Of a DNA stretch of 64,000 bases, positions 24,201 through 36,733 are shown in pieces. The stretch is from contig NC_069135.1 in the NCBI RefSeq assembly GCF_026914265.1, positions 8,015,001-8,079,000 on the forward strand, given 5' to 3'. The stretch's first letter is position 1. Every line of letters starts with the position of its first letter. This DNA comes from Mya arenaria (lineage: Eukaryota > Mollusca > Bivalvia > Myida > Myidae). The translations under genes and the position numbers were made by a program. Below the pieces are notes generated by a model. The model searched no databases and had not been told where the DNA came from. It saw only the letters and a list, made by a program, of their open reading frames with translations.

Positions 24201-26554
24201 ACCTAAACAAATTTCAGTGAAGTTTACTGTAAATGAATGCTTAAATTAGTATCATTTATTATCTTTACAACGTTTGCACGACTTAACAACGACAGTTTCA
24301 TAATCCGTATTTTAAAAGGCGGGTATGTCTGTTGAATAAACATCAGTTGTAAACATTTAAACAAATCAAAACTCGTGTTGCATTATTCATTTCAATTTTT
24401 TTATGATTTCACGTAATCAATCGAACGGGTGTTTAACTATTTACATTAAAATATCAATTACTGAAATCACAAGCAACATTAAATAGTTTTGTTTTTATTC
24501 AAATATAATTATTTACGTTTTTCAAATTCACAAGAGGTTTAATTTGGCGACAGGTTATACACCGTATGCATTGACAAAAACATGTGTGTATATATATGCA
24601 CGCAACTGGATATGTTCCGATCCAATATGTATGCCTCTATCATTAAATTTATGCTTTAACACGCTCGAGTGTTTTTTTTTTCTTTTTCTTTTTCAAGACA
24701 TGGCAGGAGAGAATAGCTGGGAGCAGGCATTGTGTGACCAGACGCTAGAACTCATAAATGATCTCATTAAAGAATTAGTCGCAGTCTTCCTAGAGAAGGA
24801 TGAGGCCAAAAAGGTAACGGTGTTTCCTATTTCATTGCCGTCAAAACTGTATGTATAAGTATTAATGCAACAGTCAACTGTAACCACGCCCTCCCCCCCC
24901 CCTCCCAGGTCCGGGGGTATACCGGCGAAAGCGGGCGAAATGGCCGTGTTTTTTTTCATTCCGGGTGGCCCCGCAGTGTCAAGTGAATGCGGTGGTTTTG
25001 TTTTGCGCCGAAAATAGCGGGGGGAATTTATCCGGGATTGGCTGGACCGGAAGTCAAAGTCCCCGCTATTCCGCCGACCTGGGGCTGGGGGAGGGTGTGG
25101 TTTCAACCGACGGGTGCATAACACCTTGTGCCACTAACAGGATTTATCATTTTAGTGTTCGTGTTTTTATTTTTGGTGTGTAAACTACAAATTTACATTT
25201 GATCAGGATAGATGTGTGAAAAAGAAACATTATTAAACTGCATTTACAATTATATTCTAGGGTGCCGTCATGCACTGTTAAATAATGTTACACATGGTAT
25301 TCGTTACTGTTGGGTTAAATGTTTTTAGGATCTTTTTGAAAAAAAATAGTTTATATCCTTACATATCAATTTACAGGCCTTTTTGTTGTTGTTTTTGCGT
25401 GAAATGTTTTTTAAAAAACTATTCTTATAAGCCTAAATTCAAACATATTTAATGCTATTAGTTCATGTATTACATATTTAAAGATTTCACATCGACCGCT
25501 TAATAAAAACGGATTTATAGCTGATCGTTGAAACTCTTGTAATCATGAAGTCTAACGTCAAGGCCCAATGTACAGGTCGCCAAGGTCGTGTTCACCAATA
25601 ACAAAAATGGAGTGTACGAAATACGTAGCTCTGATTGGATTGTTTAGAACAAAAAGTAAAAATAGTTTAATACAGCCAGAGCGATAAATCGATCTGCAAC
25701 GTCTTATTCATAATGTAAACAAAAAAGCCGCCATTTTTATGTAGAAATGTAAGTTTTTGTTCAGGTTCAGGTTCATAGCTATATTTCTGCTTCAAGTTAA
25801 TTCTATTAACGAAGATGTTGTCATACACTTACCTTTTTACATCCAAGATGACGGCTTTTTGTTAATAATTTGAATGATGTTGTGCAGGTCGAATACCAGC
25901 TCTGGCAGAAGTATTGTGGGAATTGGAGAATAAAGACATGTGCTGACTGATTGATTTAAGATATGCTCGTACACTGCCTTGTTGTTTTATTCTCAAAATT
26001 AAAACCAGAGATAATTACTTTTGTTGCTGTGAATGCATTATTGTTTTTTGTTATTCCATACAGGCCGAACTGCAGAAGAACGCTGGTGAAGTTGTGTTCC
26101 CAAAGTTTCTGGGCATTTTTGAAAGTATGCTTGCCAAAAATGGGAAATACTTAGTTGGAAGCGGGGTAAGTTTTTAACATTTACCGAAAGAGATAGATAA
26201 AAAGATATCTTCGTTTTATTAAAAAGGTGATTTTACAATGGGTCAGTACACGAAATACATAAAAAGGTACATGAAACATCTATAATAGCATTATACCAAC
26301 TTCCAGAACAACATACATAGTTTAGCCTTAGTTGCGTTTCTTTGTTGGCATTCAGCAAAATATTAAAACAAAATACTGGCTTTTTTCAGCTGACGGTTGC
26401 TGACTTGGCCCTATATGCTGTTTTCGACACACCATTACAGAATGTACCGAATATGATGGATAAAACACCAAAATTAAAAGCACATAGAGCTATGATTGAA
26501 GCGATCCCGAAGATTAACGAATACATTAGCAAACGCGAGAAGACGGACATTTAA
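21245..26554 (+). CDS. sigma-class glutathione S-transferase, gene 2 (five exons, 202 aa)
   Basis: Paralogue of gene 1 with identical exon sizes and phases: 21245-21377, 24098-24190, 24698-24813, 26064-26165 and 26390-26554 (133, 93, 116, 102, 165 bases; 203 codons with TAA). It begins [20 protein letters not shown] with Tyr8; [10 protein letters not shown]...[12 protein letters not shown] forms the glutathione site; [16 protein letters not shown] starts the helix with the N-capping box. Roughly two thirds identical to gene 1 by eye; the third exon differs most, in the helix region shaping the substrate pocket, so substrate preference may differ. Introns are long: intron 1 (2.7 kb) holds a 73-bp triplicate near 22530-22727; intron 3 holds a GC-rich MITE. 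An AATAAA lies 111 bases after the stop. It is convergent with the mucolipin gene across a satellite-filled gap. Confidence 0.95.
22530..22727. repeat. three diverged 73-bp tandem units in GST gene 2 intron 1
   Basis: The block CCATCCTAGCTTTATCCGGA occurs at about 22535 and 22607, with a third diverged unit (CCACCTTAGCTATACCCTGG) at about 22678. Non-coding. Confidence 0.7.
24863..25122. mobile_element. GC-rich inverted-repeat MITE in GST gene 2 intron 3
   Basis: A roughly 260-bp GC-rich island in AT-rich intron. The left end reads TAATGCAACAGTCAACTGTA then CCACGCCCTCCCC; the right end is its imperfect reverse complement (GGGGGAGGGTGTGG ... ACGGGTGCATAA). A related copy lies inverted at about 46520-46728 and shares TGCATAA, the C/G runs and the CCGGGGGTATACC block. 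No coding capacity. The poly-C/poly-G runs are prone to assembly error. Confidence 0.7.
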
Positions 26555-26570
26555 TAAATATTGATCGATG

Positions 26571-27515
26571 GGAAAGACAAACTCGTGCGGCAGTTACATA
26601 GAAGAGAATTACAATCGCTCTCATTTCAGATATTTCTTTCGACTGATATGATCAGTTTAGGCTGAATAAAGCTTCAGGGAAATTTATGTTTGTGCTTAAA
26701 CGATAAATCTGTGTTTTAAATGGTCGGCTTCATGTTTTAAATGGCCAGTGTCGTTCGTTACGAAATTTAAGGAATGCAGAACATAAAGATTGAGGGATAT
26801 TTGACTGGTTGGATTGGAAAAAAAAAAAAAACGAAAGAAACTTTATCCATTGGTTAAGTCCTTGTTTTCCAGGTTTTGAACTGTTCAGATTTTATATCTG
26901 TTTAATTTCTTAAAAGGCACCCGACAAAGTGCATGGGTAACAGTGTTTATCTTTCAGTTCTGTTGAAGTATTTGTTCACACTTTCTTTGAAGCTACATGT
27001 AGGTCGATTCGAAAAATTCAGCCATGAAGTAATAAGAAAATTTGCAAAAACTCTTTTAAAATTTATTCATCTATTTTTCCGGCATTACGAAATACATTTA
27101 AAACTCACTTAAATAAAAAGCCAATGCTTTATATTATTTCATATCTGAATTGTCGCCTTAATAGGAAAGAAAATGACTTTTTATTTAGATAAAAGATGGT
27201 GCGTCAGAAGTTTGGTAGTAAAGTATTGTTAAGATAGGCAAATCGAAATTAAAAAAAATGCATTGTGATAACATATATACAACTTTTATAAAAGTTTTTC
27301 GTCGGGTATGTAATTCTCAAACAGTGTAAAAGACATCCTGTGATTCCACTTTGTGTGATTTGATACCACAATGCCATAACCGGTCGCAGGCTAAAGATAT
27401 GTCACAAATAAAAAGACGTCATAACACTGAGGAAATATCTAATACAATGAAAGCTGCTGCAGGGACAAGCTCAGTAGTCAATAAAACACAAACTAGAATC
27501 CATGTTAAAGGGCAG
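26571..27515 (+). repeat. GST gene 2 3' flank, duplicated at 54.2-55.1 kb
   Basis: The 3' untranslated end and flank of GST gene 2 (AATAAA at 26665-26670) align in the same order and orientation with 54240-55127: TTACATAGAA, ATCGCTCTCA, ACATAAAGATT, TTTGACTGG, CGAAAAATTCAG and AAGCTCAGTAGTCAA are shared. It belongs to the larger duplicated block described at 54205-57760. Apart from poly-A (26819-26832) no other feature is seen. Confidence 0.8.
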
Positions 27516-27531
27516 AAGATATAAAGGCTCA

Positions 27532-28230
27532 ATCGACGTTGAACGAGGGATACAAACGCACAGACACCACAAAAAGACCACACAGATCAAACGACGTTGA
27601 ACGAGGGATACAAACGCACAGACACCACAAACAGACCACACAGATCAAACGACGTTGAACGAGGGATACAAACGCACAGACACCACAAACAGACCACACA
27701 GATCAAACGACGTTGAACGAGGGATACAAACGCACAGACACCACAAACAGACCACACAGATCAAACGACGTTGAACGAGGGATACAAACGCACAGACACC
27801 ACAAAAAGACCACTCAGATCAAACGACGTTGAACGAGGGATACTAACGCACAGACACCAAAAAAAGACCACTCAGATCAAACGACGTTGAACGAGGGATA
27901 GTAACGCACAGACACCACAAACAGACCACACAGATCAAACGACGTTGAACGAGGGATACAAACGCACAGACAACACAAACAGACCACACAGATCAAACGA
28001 CGTTGAACGAGGGATACAAACGCACAGACACCACAAAAAGACCACTCAGATCAAACGACGTTGAACGAGGGATAGTAACGCACAGACACCACAAACAGAC
28101 CACACAGATCAAACGACGTTGAACGAGGGATAGTAACGCACAGACACCACAAACAGACCACACAGATCAAACGACGTTGAACGAGGGATACAAACGCACA
28201 GACACCACAAACAGACCACACAGATCAAAA
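27532..28230. repeat. 58-bp minisatellite, about 12 copies
   Basis: Units containing CGACGTTGAACGAGGGATAC and CGCACAGACACCACAAACAG with a strict 58-base period. Two variant sites (GGGATACAAACG versus GGGATAGTAACG; ACAAACAG versus ACAAAAAG) recur in blocks. Confidence 0.95.
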
Positions 28231-28541
28231 TAGCGTGATAGGCAGCATTTTTGGTAGACACTTCTAGCAATTGCTACGGTCTGACTGTTGCACGAGCAGT
28301 TTTAACCCTAAGAGCATTGCGATATTTGCGGAAATAAACACTAACCGCCGGTATTGCAAGGGGTGTTCTACGAAGCATCGCGTTTTATAGGTCATTAAGT
28401 ACAGATAATATTGATTTTCGTATTCACAACAAGTTATTATAAGTCATTGAGGTTCAGAGTAGCTCCGAACACTGACACTGACAGGAGGTATCTTCTAGCC
28501 ACTGAGGCCACGCAACGATTTGGGTTTTGCATCGTCATAAC
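28231..28541. other. spacer between arrays
   Basis: No gene or repeat recognised. Confidence 0.5.
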
Positions 28542-28757
28542 GATCAAGGGCAAGCTGAGGACGGTAGCTGTGATTTGAAACCTGTTGCAGTCGATCAGGG
28601 GCAAGCTGAGGACGGTAGCTGTGATTTGAAACCTGTTGCAGTCGATCAGGGGCAAGCTGAGGACGGTAGCTGTGATTTGAAACCTATTGCAGTCGATCAG
28701 GGGCAAGCTGAGGACGGTAGCTGTGATTTGAAACCTGTTGCAGTCGATCAGGGTTGC
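28542..28757. repeat. 51-bp minisatellite, 4.2 copies
   Basis: Units start GATCAGGGGCAAGCTGAGGA at 28542, 28593, 28644 and 28695, with a partial unit at 28746. Because 51 is a multiple of three, both strands give open frames across the array; these are artefacts of the period. Confidence 0.95.
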
Positions 28758-28878
28758 TGAGACGGGATCTTCATGATTCTCCAACTAATAAACGTTTTTG
28801 GCTCGTGTGTATATAGCTGCGACAATTCCTCGAAGTTGCACACATTTTATGGCCGACCCGTTTAACAACTAGTACATA

Positions 28879-31800
28879 TCGTTAGCTAACACATGAGCGC
28901 CATTTACTGTTAGTTAACTCACACATGAGTGAAATTTACTGTCCGTTAGCACACACATGAGCGCCATTTACTGTTAGTTAGCTTTCACATGAGCGTCATT
29001 TACTGTTAGTTAACTCACATATGAGCGCCATTTACTGTTAATTAGCTTACACATGAGTGCCATTTACTGTTAGTTAACTCACATATGAGCGACATTTGCT
29101 GTTAGTTAGCTTACATATGAGCGCTATTTACTGTTAATTAGCTTACATATGAGCGACATTTGCTGTTAGTTAGCTTACATATGAGCGCCATTTACTGTTA
29201 GTTAACTCACATATGAGCGACATTTGCTGTTAGTTAACTTACACATGAGCGCCATTTACTGTTAATTAGCTTACACATGAGTGCCATTTACTGTTAGTTC
29301 ACTCACATATGAGCGACATTTGCTGTTAGTTAGCTTACATATGAACGACATTTACCGTTAGTTAACTCACATATGAGCGCCATTTTCTTTTAGTTAGCTT
29401 ACACATGATCGACATTTACTGTTAGTTAGCTTACACATGAGCGACATTTACTGTTAGTTAGCTCACATATGAGCGCCATTTACTGTTAGTTAGCTTACAC
29501 ATTAGTGACATTTACTGTCCGTTAGCACACACATGAGCGCCATTTACTCTCCGTTAGCTTACACATAAGCGACATTTGCTGTTAGTTAACTCACACATGA
29601 GCGCCATTTACTGTTAGTTAGTTACACATGAGCGACATTTACTGTTAGTTAGCTTACACATGAGCGACATTTGCTGTCAGTTAACTCACACATGAGCGCC
29701 ATTTACTGTTAGTTAGCTTACACATGAGCGCCATTTACTCTCCGTTAACTCACACATGAGCGCCATTTACTGTTAGTTAACTCACACATGAGCGCCATTT
29801 ACTGTTAGTTAACTCACACATGAGCGCCATTTACTGTTAGTTAGCTTACACATAAGCGCCATTTACTGTTAGTTAGCTTACATATGAGTGACATTTACTG
29901 ATAGTTAGCTCACACATGAGCGTCATTTACTGTAAGTTAACTCACACATGAGTGACATTTACTGTCCATTAGCACACATATGAGAGCCATTTACACTCCT
30001 TTAACTCACACATGAGCGCCATTTACTGTTAGTTAACTCACATATGAGCGACATTTACTGTTAGTTAACTCACATATGAACGCCATGTACTGTCCGTTAG
30101 CACACACATGAGCGCCATTTAATGTTAGTTAACTTACACATGAACGCCATTTACTGTTAGTTAGCTCACATATGAGTGCCATTTACTGTTAGTTAACTTA
30201 CAAATTAGTGACATTTACTGTCCGTTAGCACACACATGAGCGCCATTTACTCTCCGTTAGCTTACACATGAGCGACATTTGCTGTTAGTTAACTCAGACA
30301 TGAGCGCCATTTACTGTTAGTTAGCTTACACATGAGCGACATTTACTGTTAGTTAGCTTACACATGAGCGACATTTGCTGTTAGTTAACTCACACATGAG
30401 CGCCATTTACTGTTAGTTAGCTTACACATGAGCGCCATTTACTCTCCGTTAACTCGCACATAAGCGCCATTTACTGTTAGTTAACTCACACATGAGCGCC
30501 ATTTACTGTTAGTTAGCTTACATATTAGCGACATTTACTGTTAGCTAGCTTACATATGAGTGACATTTACTGATAGTTAGCTTACACATGAGCGTCATTT
30601 ACTGTAAGTTAACTCACACATGAGTGACATTTACTGTCCATTAGCACACACATGAGAGCCATTTACTCTCCGTTAACTCACACATGAGCGCCATTTACTG
30701 TTAGTTAACTCACACATGAGCGCCATTTACTGTTAGTTAGCTTACATATGAGCGACATTCACTGTTAGTTAACTCACATATGAGCGCTATTTGCTGTTCG
30801 TTAGCTTACATATGAGCGACATTTACCGTTAGTTAACTCAAATATGAGCGCCATTTACTGTTAGTTAGCTTACACATTAGTGACATTTACTGTTAGTTAA
30901 CTCACATATGAGCGCCATTTACTGTTAGTTAGCTTACATATGAGCGACATTTACTGTTAGTTAACTCAAATATGAGCGCCATTTACTGTTAGTTAGCTTA
31001 CACATTAGTGACATTTACTGTTAGTTAACTCACATATGAGCGCCATTTACTGTTAGTTAGCTTACACATCAGCAATATTTACTATTAGTTAACTCACATA
31101 TGAGTGCCATTTACTGTTAGTTAACTCACACATGAGCGCCATTTACTGCTAGTTAGCTTACACATGAGTGCCATTTACTGTTAGTTAGCTTACATATTTT
31201 AGCGACATTTACTGTCCGTTAGCACACACATGAGCGCCATTTACTGTTAGTTAACTCACACATGAGCGCCATTTACTGTTAGTTAGCTTACACATAAGCG
31301 CCATTTACTGTTAGTTAGCTTACACATGAGCGCCATTTACTGTTAGTTAGCTTACACATCAGCAATATTTACTATTAGTTAACTCACATATGAGTGTCAT
31401 TTACTGTTAGTTAACTCACACATGAGCGCCATTTACTGCTAGTTAGCTTACACATGAGTGCCATTTACTGTTAGTTAGCTTACATATTTTAGCGCCATTT
31501 ACTGTCAGTTAGTTTACACATGAGCGCCATTTACTGTTAGTTAACTCACACATGAGCGCCATTTACTGTTAGTTAACTCACATATAAGCGCCATTTACTG
31601 TTAGTTAGCTTACACATGAGCGCCATTTACTGTTAGTTAGCTTACACATGAGCGCCATTTACTGTTAGTTAGCTTACACATGAGCGCCATTTACTGTTAG
31701 TTAGCTTACACATGAGCGCCATTTACTGTTAGTTGGCATACACATGAGCGCCATTTACTGTTATTTAACTCACTTATGAGCGCCATTTACTGTCCGTTAG

Positions 31801-34800
31801 CTCACATATGAGCCCATTTACTGTTAGTTAGCTTACACATGATCGCCATTTACTGTTAGTTAACTTACACATGAGCGACATTTACTGTTAGTCAAATTAC
31901 ACATGAGCGCCATTTACTGTTAGTTAACTCATACATGAGCGCCATTCACTGTTAGTTAGCTTACATATGAGCGACATTTACTGTTAGTTAACTCACATAT
32001 GAGCGCTATTTGCTGTCAGTTAGCTTACATATGAGCGACATTTACCGTTAGTTAAATTACACATTAGTGACATTTACTGTCCGTTAGCACACACATGAGC
32101 GCCATTTACTCTCCGTTAGCTTACACATGAGCGAAATTTGCTGTTTGTTAACTTACATATGAGCGCTATTTACTGTTAGTTAGCTCACATATGAGCGCCA
32201 TTTACTGTTAGTTAAATTACACATTAGTGACATTTACTGTCCGTTAGCACACACATGAGCGCCATTTACTCTCCGTTAGCTTACACATGAGCGAAATTTG
32301 CTGTTTGTTAACTTACATATGAGCGCCATTTACTGTTAGTTAAATTACACATTAGTGACATTTACTGTCCGTTAGCACACACATGAGCGCCATTTACTCT
32401 CCATTAGCTTACACATGAGCGACATTTGCTGTTAGTTAACTCACACATGAGCGCCATTTACTGTTAGTTAGCTTACACATGAGCGATATTTGCTGCTAGT
32501 TAGCTTACACATGAGCGACATTTGCTGTTAGTTAACTCACACATGAGCGCCATTTACTGTTAGTTAGCTTACACATGAGCGCCATTTACTGTTAGTTAAC
32601 TTACACATGAGTGACATTTACTGTCCGTTAGCACACACATGAGCGCCATTTACTCTCCGTTAGCTTACACATGAGCGATATTTGCTGTTAGTTAACTTAC
32701 ACATTAGTGACATTTACTGTCCGTTAGCACACACATGAGCGCCATTTACTCTCCGTTAGCTTACACATGAGCGACATTTGCTGTTAGTTAACTCAGACAT
32801 GAACGCCATTTACTGTTAGTTAGCTTACACATGAGCGACATTTGCTGTTAGTTAACTCACATATGAGCGCCATTTACTGTTAGTTAGTTTGCACATGAGC
32901 GCCATTTACTGTTAGTTAACTAACACATCAGCGCCATTTACTGTTAGTTAACTCATATATAAGCGCCATTTACTGTTAGTAAGCTTACACATGAGCGACA
33001 TGTACTGTTAGTTAGCTTACACATGAGTGACATTTGCTGCTAGTAAGCTTACACATCAGCGACATTTGATGTTAGTTAACTCACATATGAGCGCCATTTA
33101 CTGTTAGTTAGCTTACACATGAGCGCCATTTACTGTTAGTTAACTTACACATGAGCGCCATTTACTGTCCGTTAGCATACACATGAGCGCCATTTACTCT
33201 CCGTTAGCTTACACATGAGCGACATTTGCTGTTAGTTAACTTACACATTAGTGACATTTACTGTCCGTAAGCACACACATGAGCGCCATTTACTCTCCGT
33301 TAGCTTACACATGAGCGACATTTGCTGTTAGTTAACTCAGACATGAGCGCCATTTACTGTTAGTTAGCTTACACATGAGCGACATTTACTGTTAGTTAGC
33401 TTACATATGAGCGACATTTGCTGTTAGTTAACTCACACATGAGCGCCATTTACTGTTAGTTAACTCACACATGAGCGCCATTTACTGTTAGTTAACTCAC
33501 ATATAAGCGCCATTTACTGTTAGTAAGCTTAGACATGAGCGACATGTACTGTTAGTTAGCTTACACATGAGCGCCATTTACTGTTATTTAGCTTACACAT
33601 GAGCGCCATTTACTGTTAGTTAGCTTACACATGAGCGACATTTACTGTTAGTTAGCTTACACATGAGCGCCATTTACTGTTAGTTGGCATACACATGAGC
33701 GCCATTTACTGTTAGTTAACTCACATATAAGCGCCATTTACTGTTAGTTAGCTTACACATGAGCGCCATTTACTGTTAGTTAACTCACATATAAGCGCCA
33801 TTTACTGTTAGTAAGCTTAGACATGAGCGACATGTACTGTTAGTTAGCTTACACATGAGCGCCATTTACTGTTATTTAGCTTACACATGAGCGCCATTTA
33901 CTGTTAGTTAGCTTACACATGAGCGACATTTATTGTTAGTTAGCTTACACATGAGCGCCATTTACTGTTAGTTGGCATACACATGAGCGCCATTTACTGT
34001 TAGTTAACTCACATATAAGCGCCATTTACTGTTAGTAAGCTTACAAATGAGCGACATGTACTGTTAGTTAGCTTACACATGAGCGCCATTTACTGTTATT
34101 TAGCTTACACATGAGCGCCATTTACTGTTAGTTAGCTTACACATGAGCGCCATTTACTGTTAGTTGGCATACACATGAGCGCCATTTACTGTTAGTTAAC
34201 TCACTTATGAGCGCCATTTACTGTCCGTTAGCTCACACATGAGCCCATTTACTGTTAGTTAGCTTACACATGAGCGCCATTTACTGTTAGTTAACTTACA
34301 CATGAGCGACATTTACTGTTAGTTAAATTACACATGAGCGACATTTACTGTTAGTTAACTCACACATGAGCGCCGTTTACTGTTAGTTAACTTACACATG
34401 AGCGCCATTTACTGTTAGTTAACTCACACATGAGCGACATTTAGTGTTAGTTAACTCACATGTGAGCGCCATGTACTGTCCGTTAGCACACACATGAGCG
34501 CCATTTACTGTTAGTTAGCTTACACATGAGCGCCATTTACTGATAGTTAGCTTACACATGAGCGCCATTTACTATTAGTTAACTCACACATGAGTGCCAT
34601 TTACTGTCCGTTAGCACACACATGAGCGCCATTTACTGTTAGTTAGCTCACACATGAGCGCCATTTACTGTTTGTTAACTCACATATGAGCACCATTTAC
34701 TGTTAGTTAGCTTACATATGAGCGCCATTTACTGTTAGTTAACTCACACATGAGCGTCATTTACTGTTAGTTAACTCACATATGAGCGCCATTTACTGTT

Positions 34801-35100
34801 AGTTAGCTCACACATGAGCGCCATTTACTATTAGTTAACTCACACATGAGTGCCATTTACTGTCCGTTAGCACACACATGAGCGCCATTTACTGTTAGTT
34901 AGCACACACATGAGCGCCATTTACTGTTAGTTAACTCACATATGAGCGCCATTTACTGTTAATTAACTCACACATGAGCGTCATTTACTGTTAGTTAACT
35001 CACACATGAGCGCCATTTACTGTTAGTAAGCTAACATATAAGCGCCATTTATTGGGTGTGTTTATAAATGAGCATCATTTACTGTTAGTGATATTACTAA
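28879..35100. repeat. 32-bp satellite-like array, about 190 copies, 6.2 kb
   Basis: Head-to-tail units of CATGAGCGCCATTTACTGTT plus a variable half (AGTTAACTCACA, AGTTAGCTTACA or CCGTTAGCACACA). At least three unit types alternate, and longer blocks are repeated: TCACATATAAGCGCC followed by TAGTAAGCTT recurs at about 33495, 33783 and 34007 (288 and 224 bases apart, nine and seven units), and TTAAATTACACATTAGTGAC at about 32053, 32213 and 32341 (five and four units). Units decay at the right edge (35040-35100). It fills much of the gap between the convergent GST and mucolipin genes. Non-coding on both strands. Confidence 0.97.
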
Positions 35101-36733
35101 TGTCATTTTCTGTTTGCGAATTTACATATCAATGGCATTTACTATGATTTTGTAGCGCTCTTATATAACTCAAAATAAAATAATGCAGTTGAGGGAACTG
35201 TCATTTAAAGCTTTTTGATATAATGTTAATTACACATTGGTCACTAAAGTAGAGCTGAGTTCCCCTTAACAATCTCAAAATCTCAAAAACGGGTATTCCG
35301 GCACCACTTCAATGTTTCGATGCCACAATCAAACACTTGCCCTAGCTGACATAGACGTTTAAGATAATGTGAAGAATAAGCAAGTAATTATCTTTAAAGT
35401 ATCGTGGCACTATTCCGCATTAAGGACTCATTATGTGACCAAGTTTCGACATCGATTAAGGACATTCGATACCTTTTTTGACGATAAATTTAAAAAAAAA
35501 ACAGTTTAATAGCTTGGAGCTGAAACAGTGCGTGAACGATAGAACGTGATGTGTTAGAAACGACCATCCAGAATATTTCAAGAACAAAAAAGTTAAAGAT
35601 CACCAGATTCTTAAAATCGTTAACATAATGGCTTGAGCTTGATATTCTAAAAACGGATATTTAATGGTCTTGGTCTTTTCTAGAACTCAATTCTTGAACA
35701 GTTCTTGAAATGTTGTGAAACAGTTCAATAAGTGGGTTATAGAACAATGCAATAACGTTAAATGGACGTATCAAATCATACAAATGTTGTTTTTTTTCCA
35801 TTTCGTTCCCATTGGGCAATGTACTTTATGCATTATCTAGCTACTAAGATATTTTACTTTCTGTTTGTAAATTTATTGATGGATGTACGTACTCTCATTT
35901 CGGTTTGTTGAAAGTATATTCTTTACGCAATGCAATTCATGGTACATGTAGTTTGTCAGATTAACCTTGGCCATGACGCAATAATGTTTCAAGACATCAA
36001 AATAAATCTTGATACACACGTTGCCAAGGTCAATACATACATGTTGCCAGGGTCAATACATACATGTTCCACTAACGGATACAACAGACGAGCGGTGGCG
36101 TTCGTGTTACTCAGTGTTGTCCGTGTATGTGACATTTACATGTATTAGTACAAACATTATTCACCAGTATACATGGTGGGATATTTCATTAGCTCTGAAA
36201 ATATTCTCCCTACCATAGAAACATTTCAATCTGCCTTTTCAGTACATCTTGTAAACTGTCCCCTGAAGTGCGTTTAGTACTTTGGTTTTCTAAATGAAAT
36301 CGAATGCAAACCTATCGACGGGAAGGCGACATCGGTGAACAGTTAAACAGGAGAAATGTGGACATAATTGCATTTCTTTCCATTTCTGATACTGTGATTT
36401 TTTCAAAAGCTATCACGAAGGTGAATACAAATCTAAAGGAAACCATGTTTTAGTTCTTTATGACGATTAAAATATCAATGTACAAATAATAAAGGCAAAT
36501 TGCTAAGCAATGAGGCTTACATGAAGGCGATAAAGAACAAGCTCAAGACACACAGAATACATTATGTAAACCTCTACTTTAGTGACATCACTCAATAAAA
36601 AGGAACACCGCCATCCTGGTGGTAAAGGATACAGGATATGCTACTCTTATCAATTAAAAAATGTCTTTGTCAAAAATGCCACATCCTATTTATAAATGAT
36701 CATATGTACATGTACCAGCTTACGTGTAGCTGT
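35101..36733. other. intergenic 3' side of the mucolipin gene
   Basis: No gene is supported. A short direct repeat of CAATACATACATGTTGCCAG type occurs at about 36033-36068. Overlapping open frames at 35930-36218 have no domain. Confidence 0.5.

Noticed and set aside
24693-25183. Pro/Gly-rich frames in GST gene 2 intron 3
   Set aside because: They cross the GC-rich MITE and overlap the real exon 3 on the other strand.
28437-28784. Open frames on both strands with repeated peptides
   Set aside because: Produced by a 51-bp tandem unit, a multiple of three; no start context, splice sites or domain.
28879-35100. CRISPR-like appearance (short repeats at regular spacing)
   Set aside because: There are no unique spacers; the whole unit repeats, and the context is an intron-bearing animal genome.
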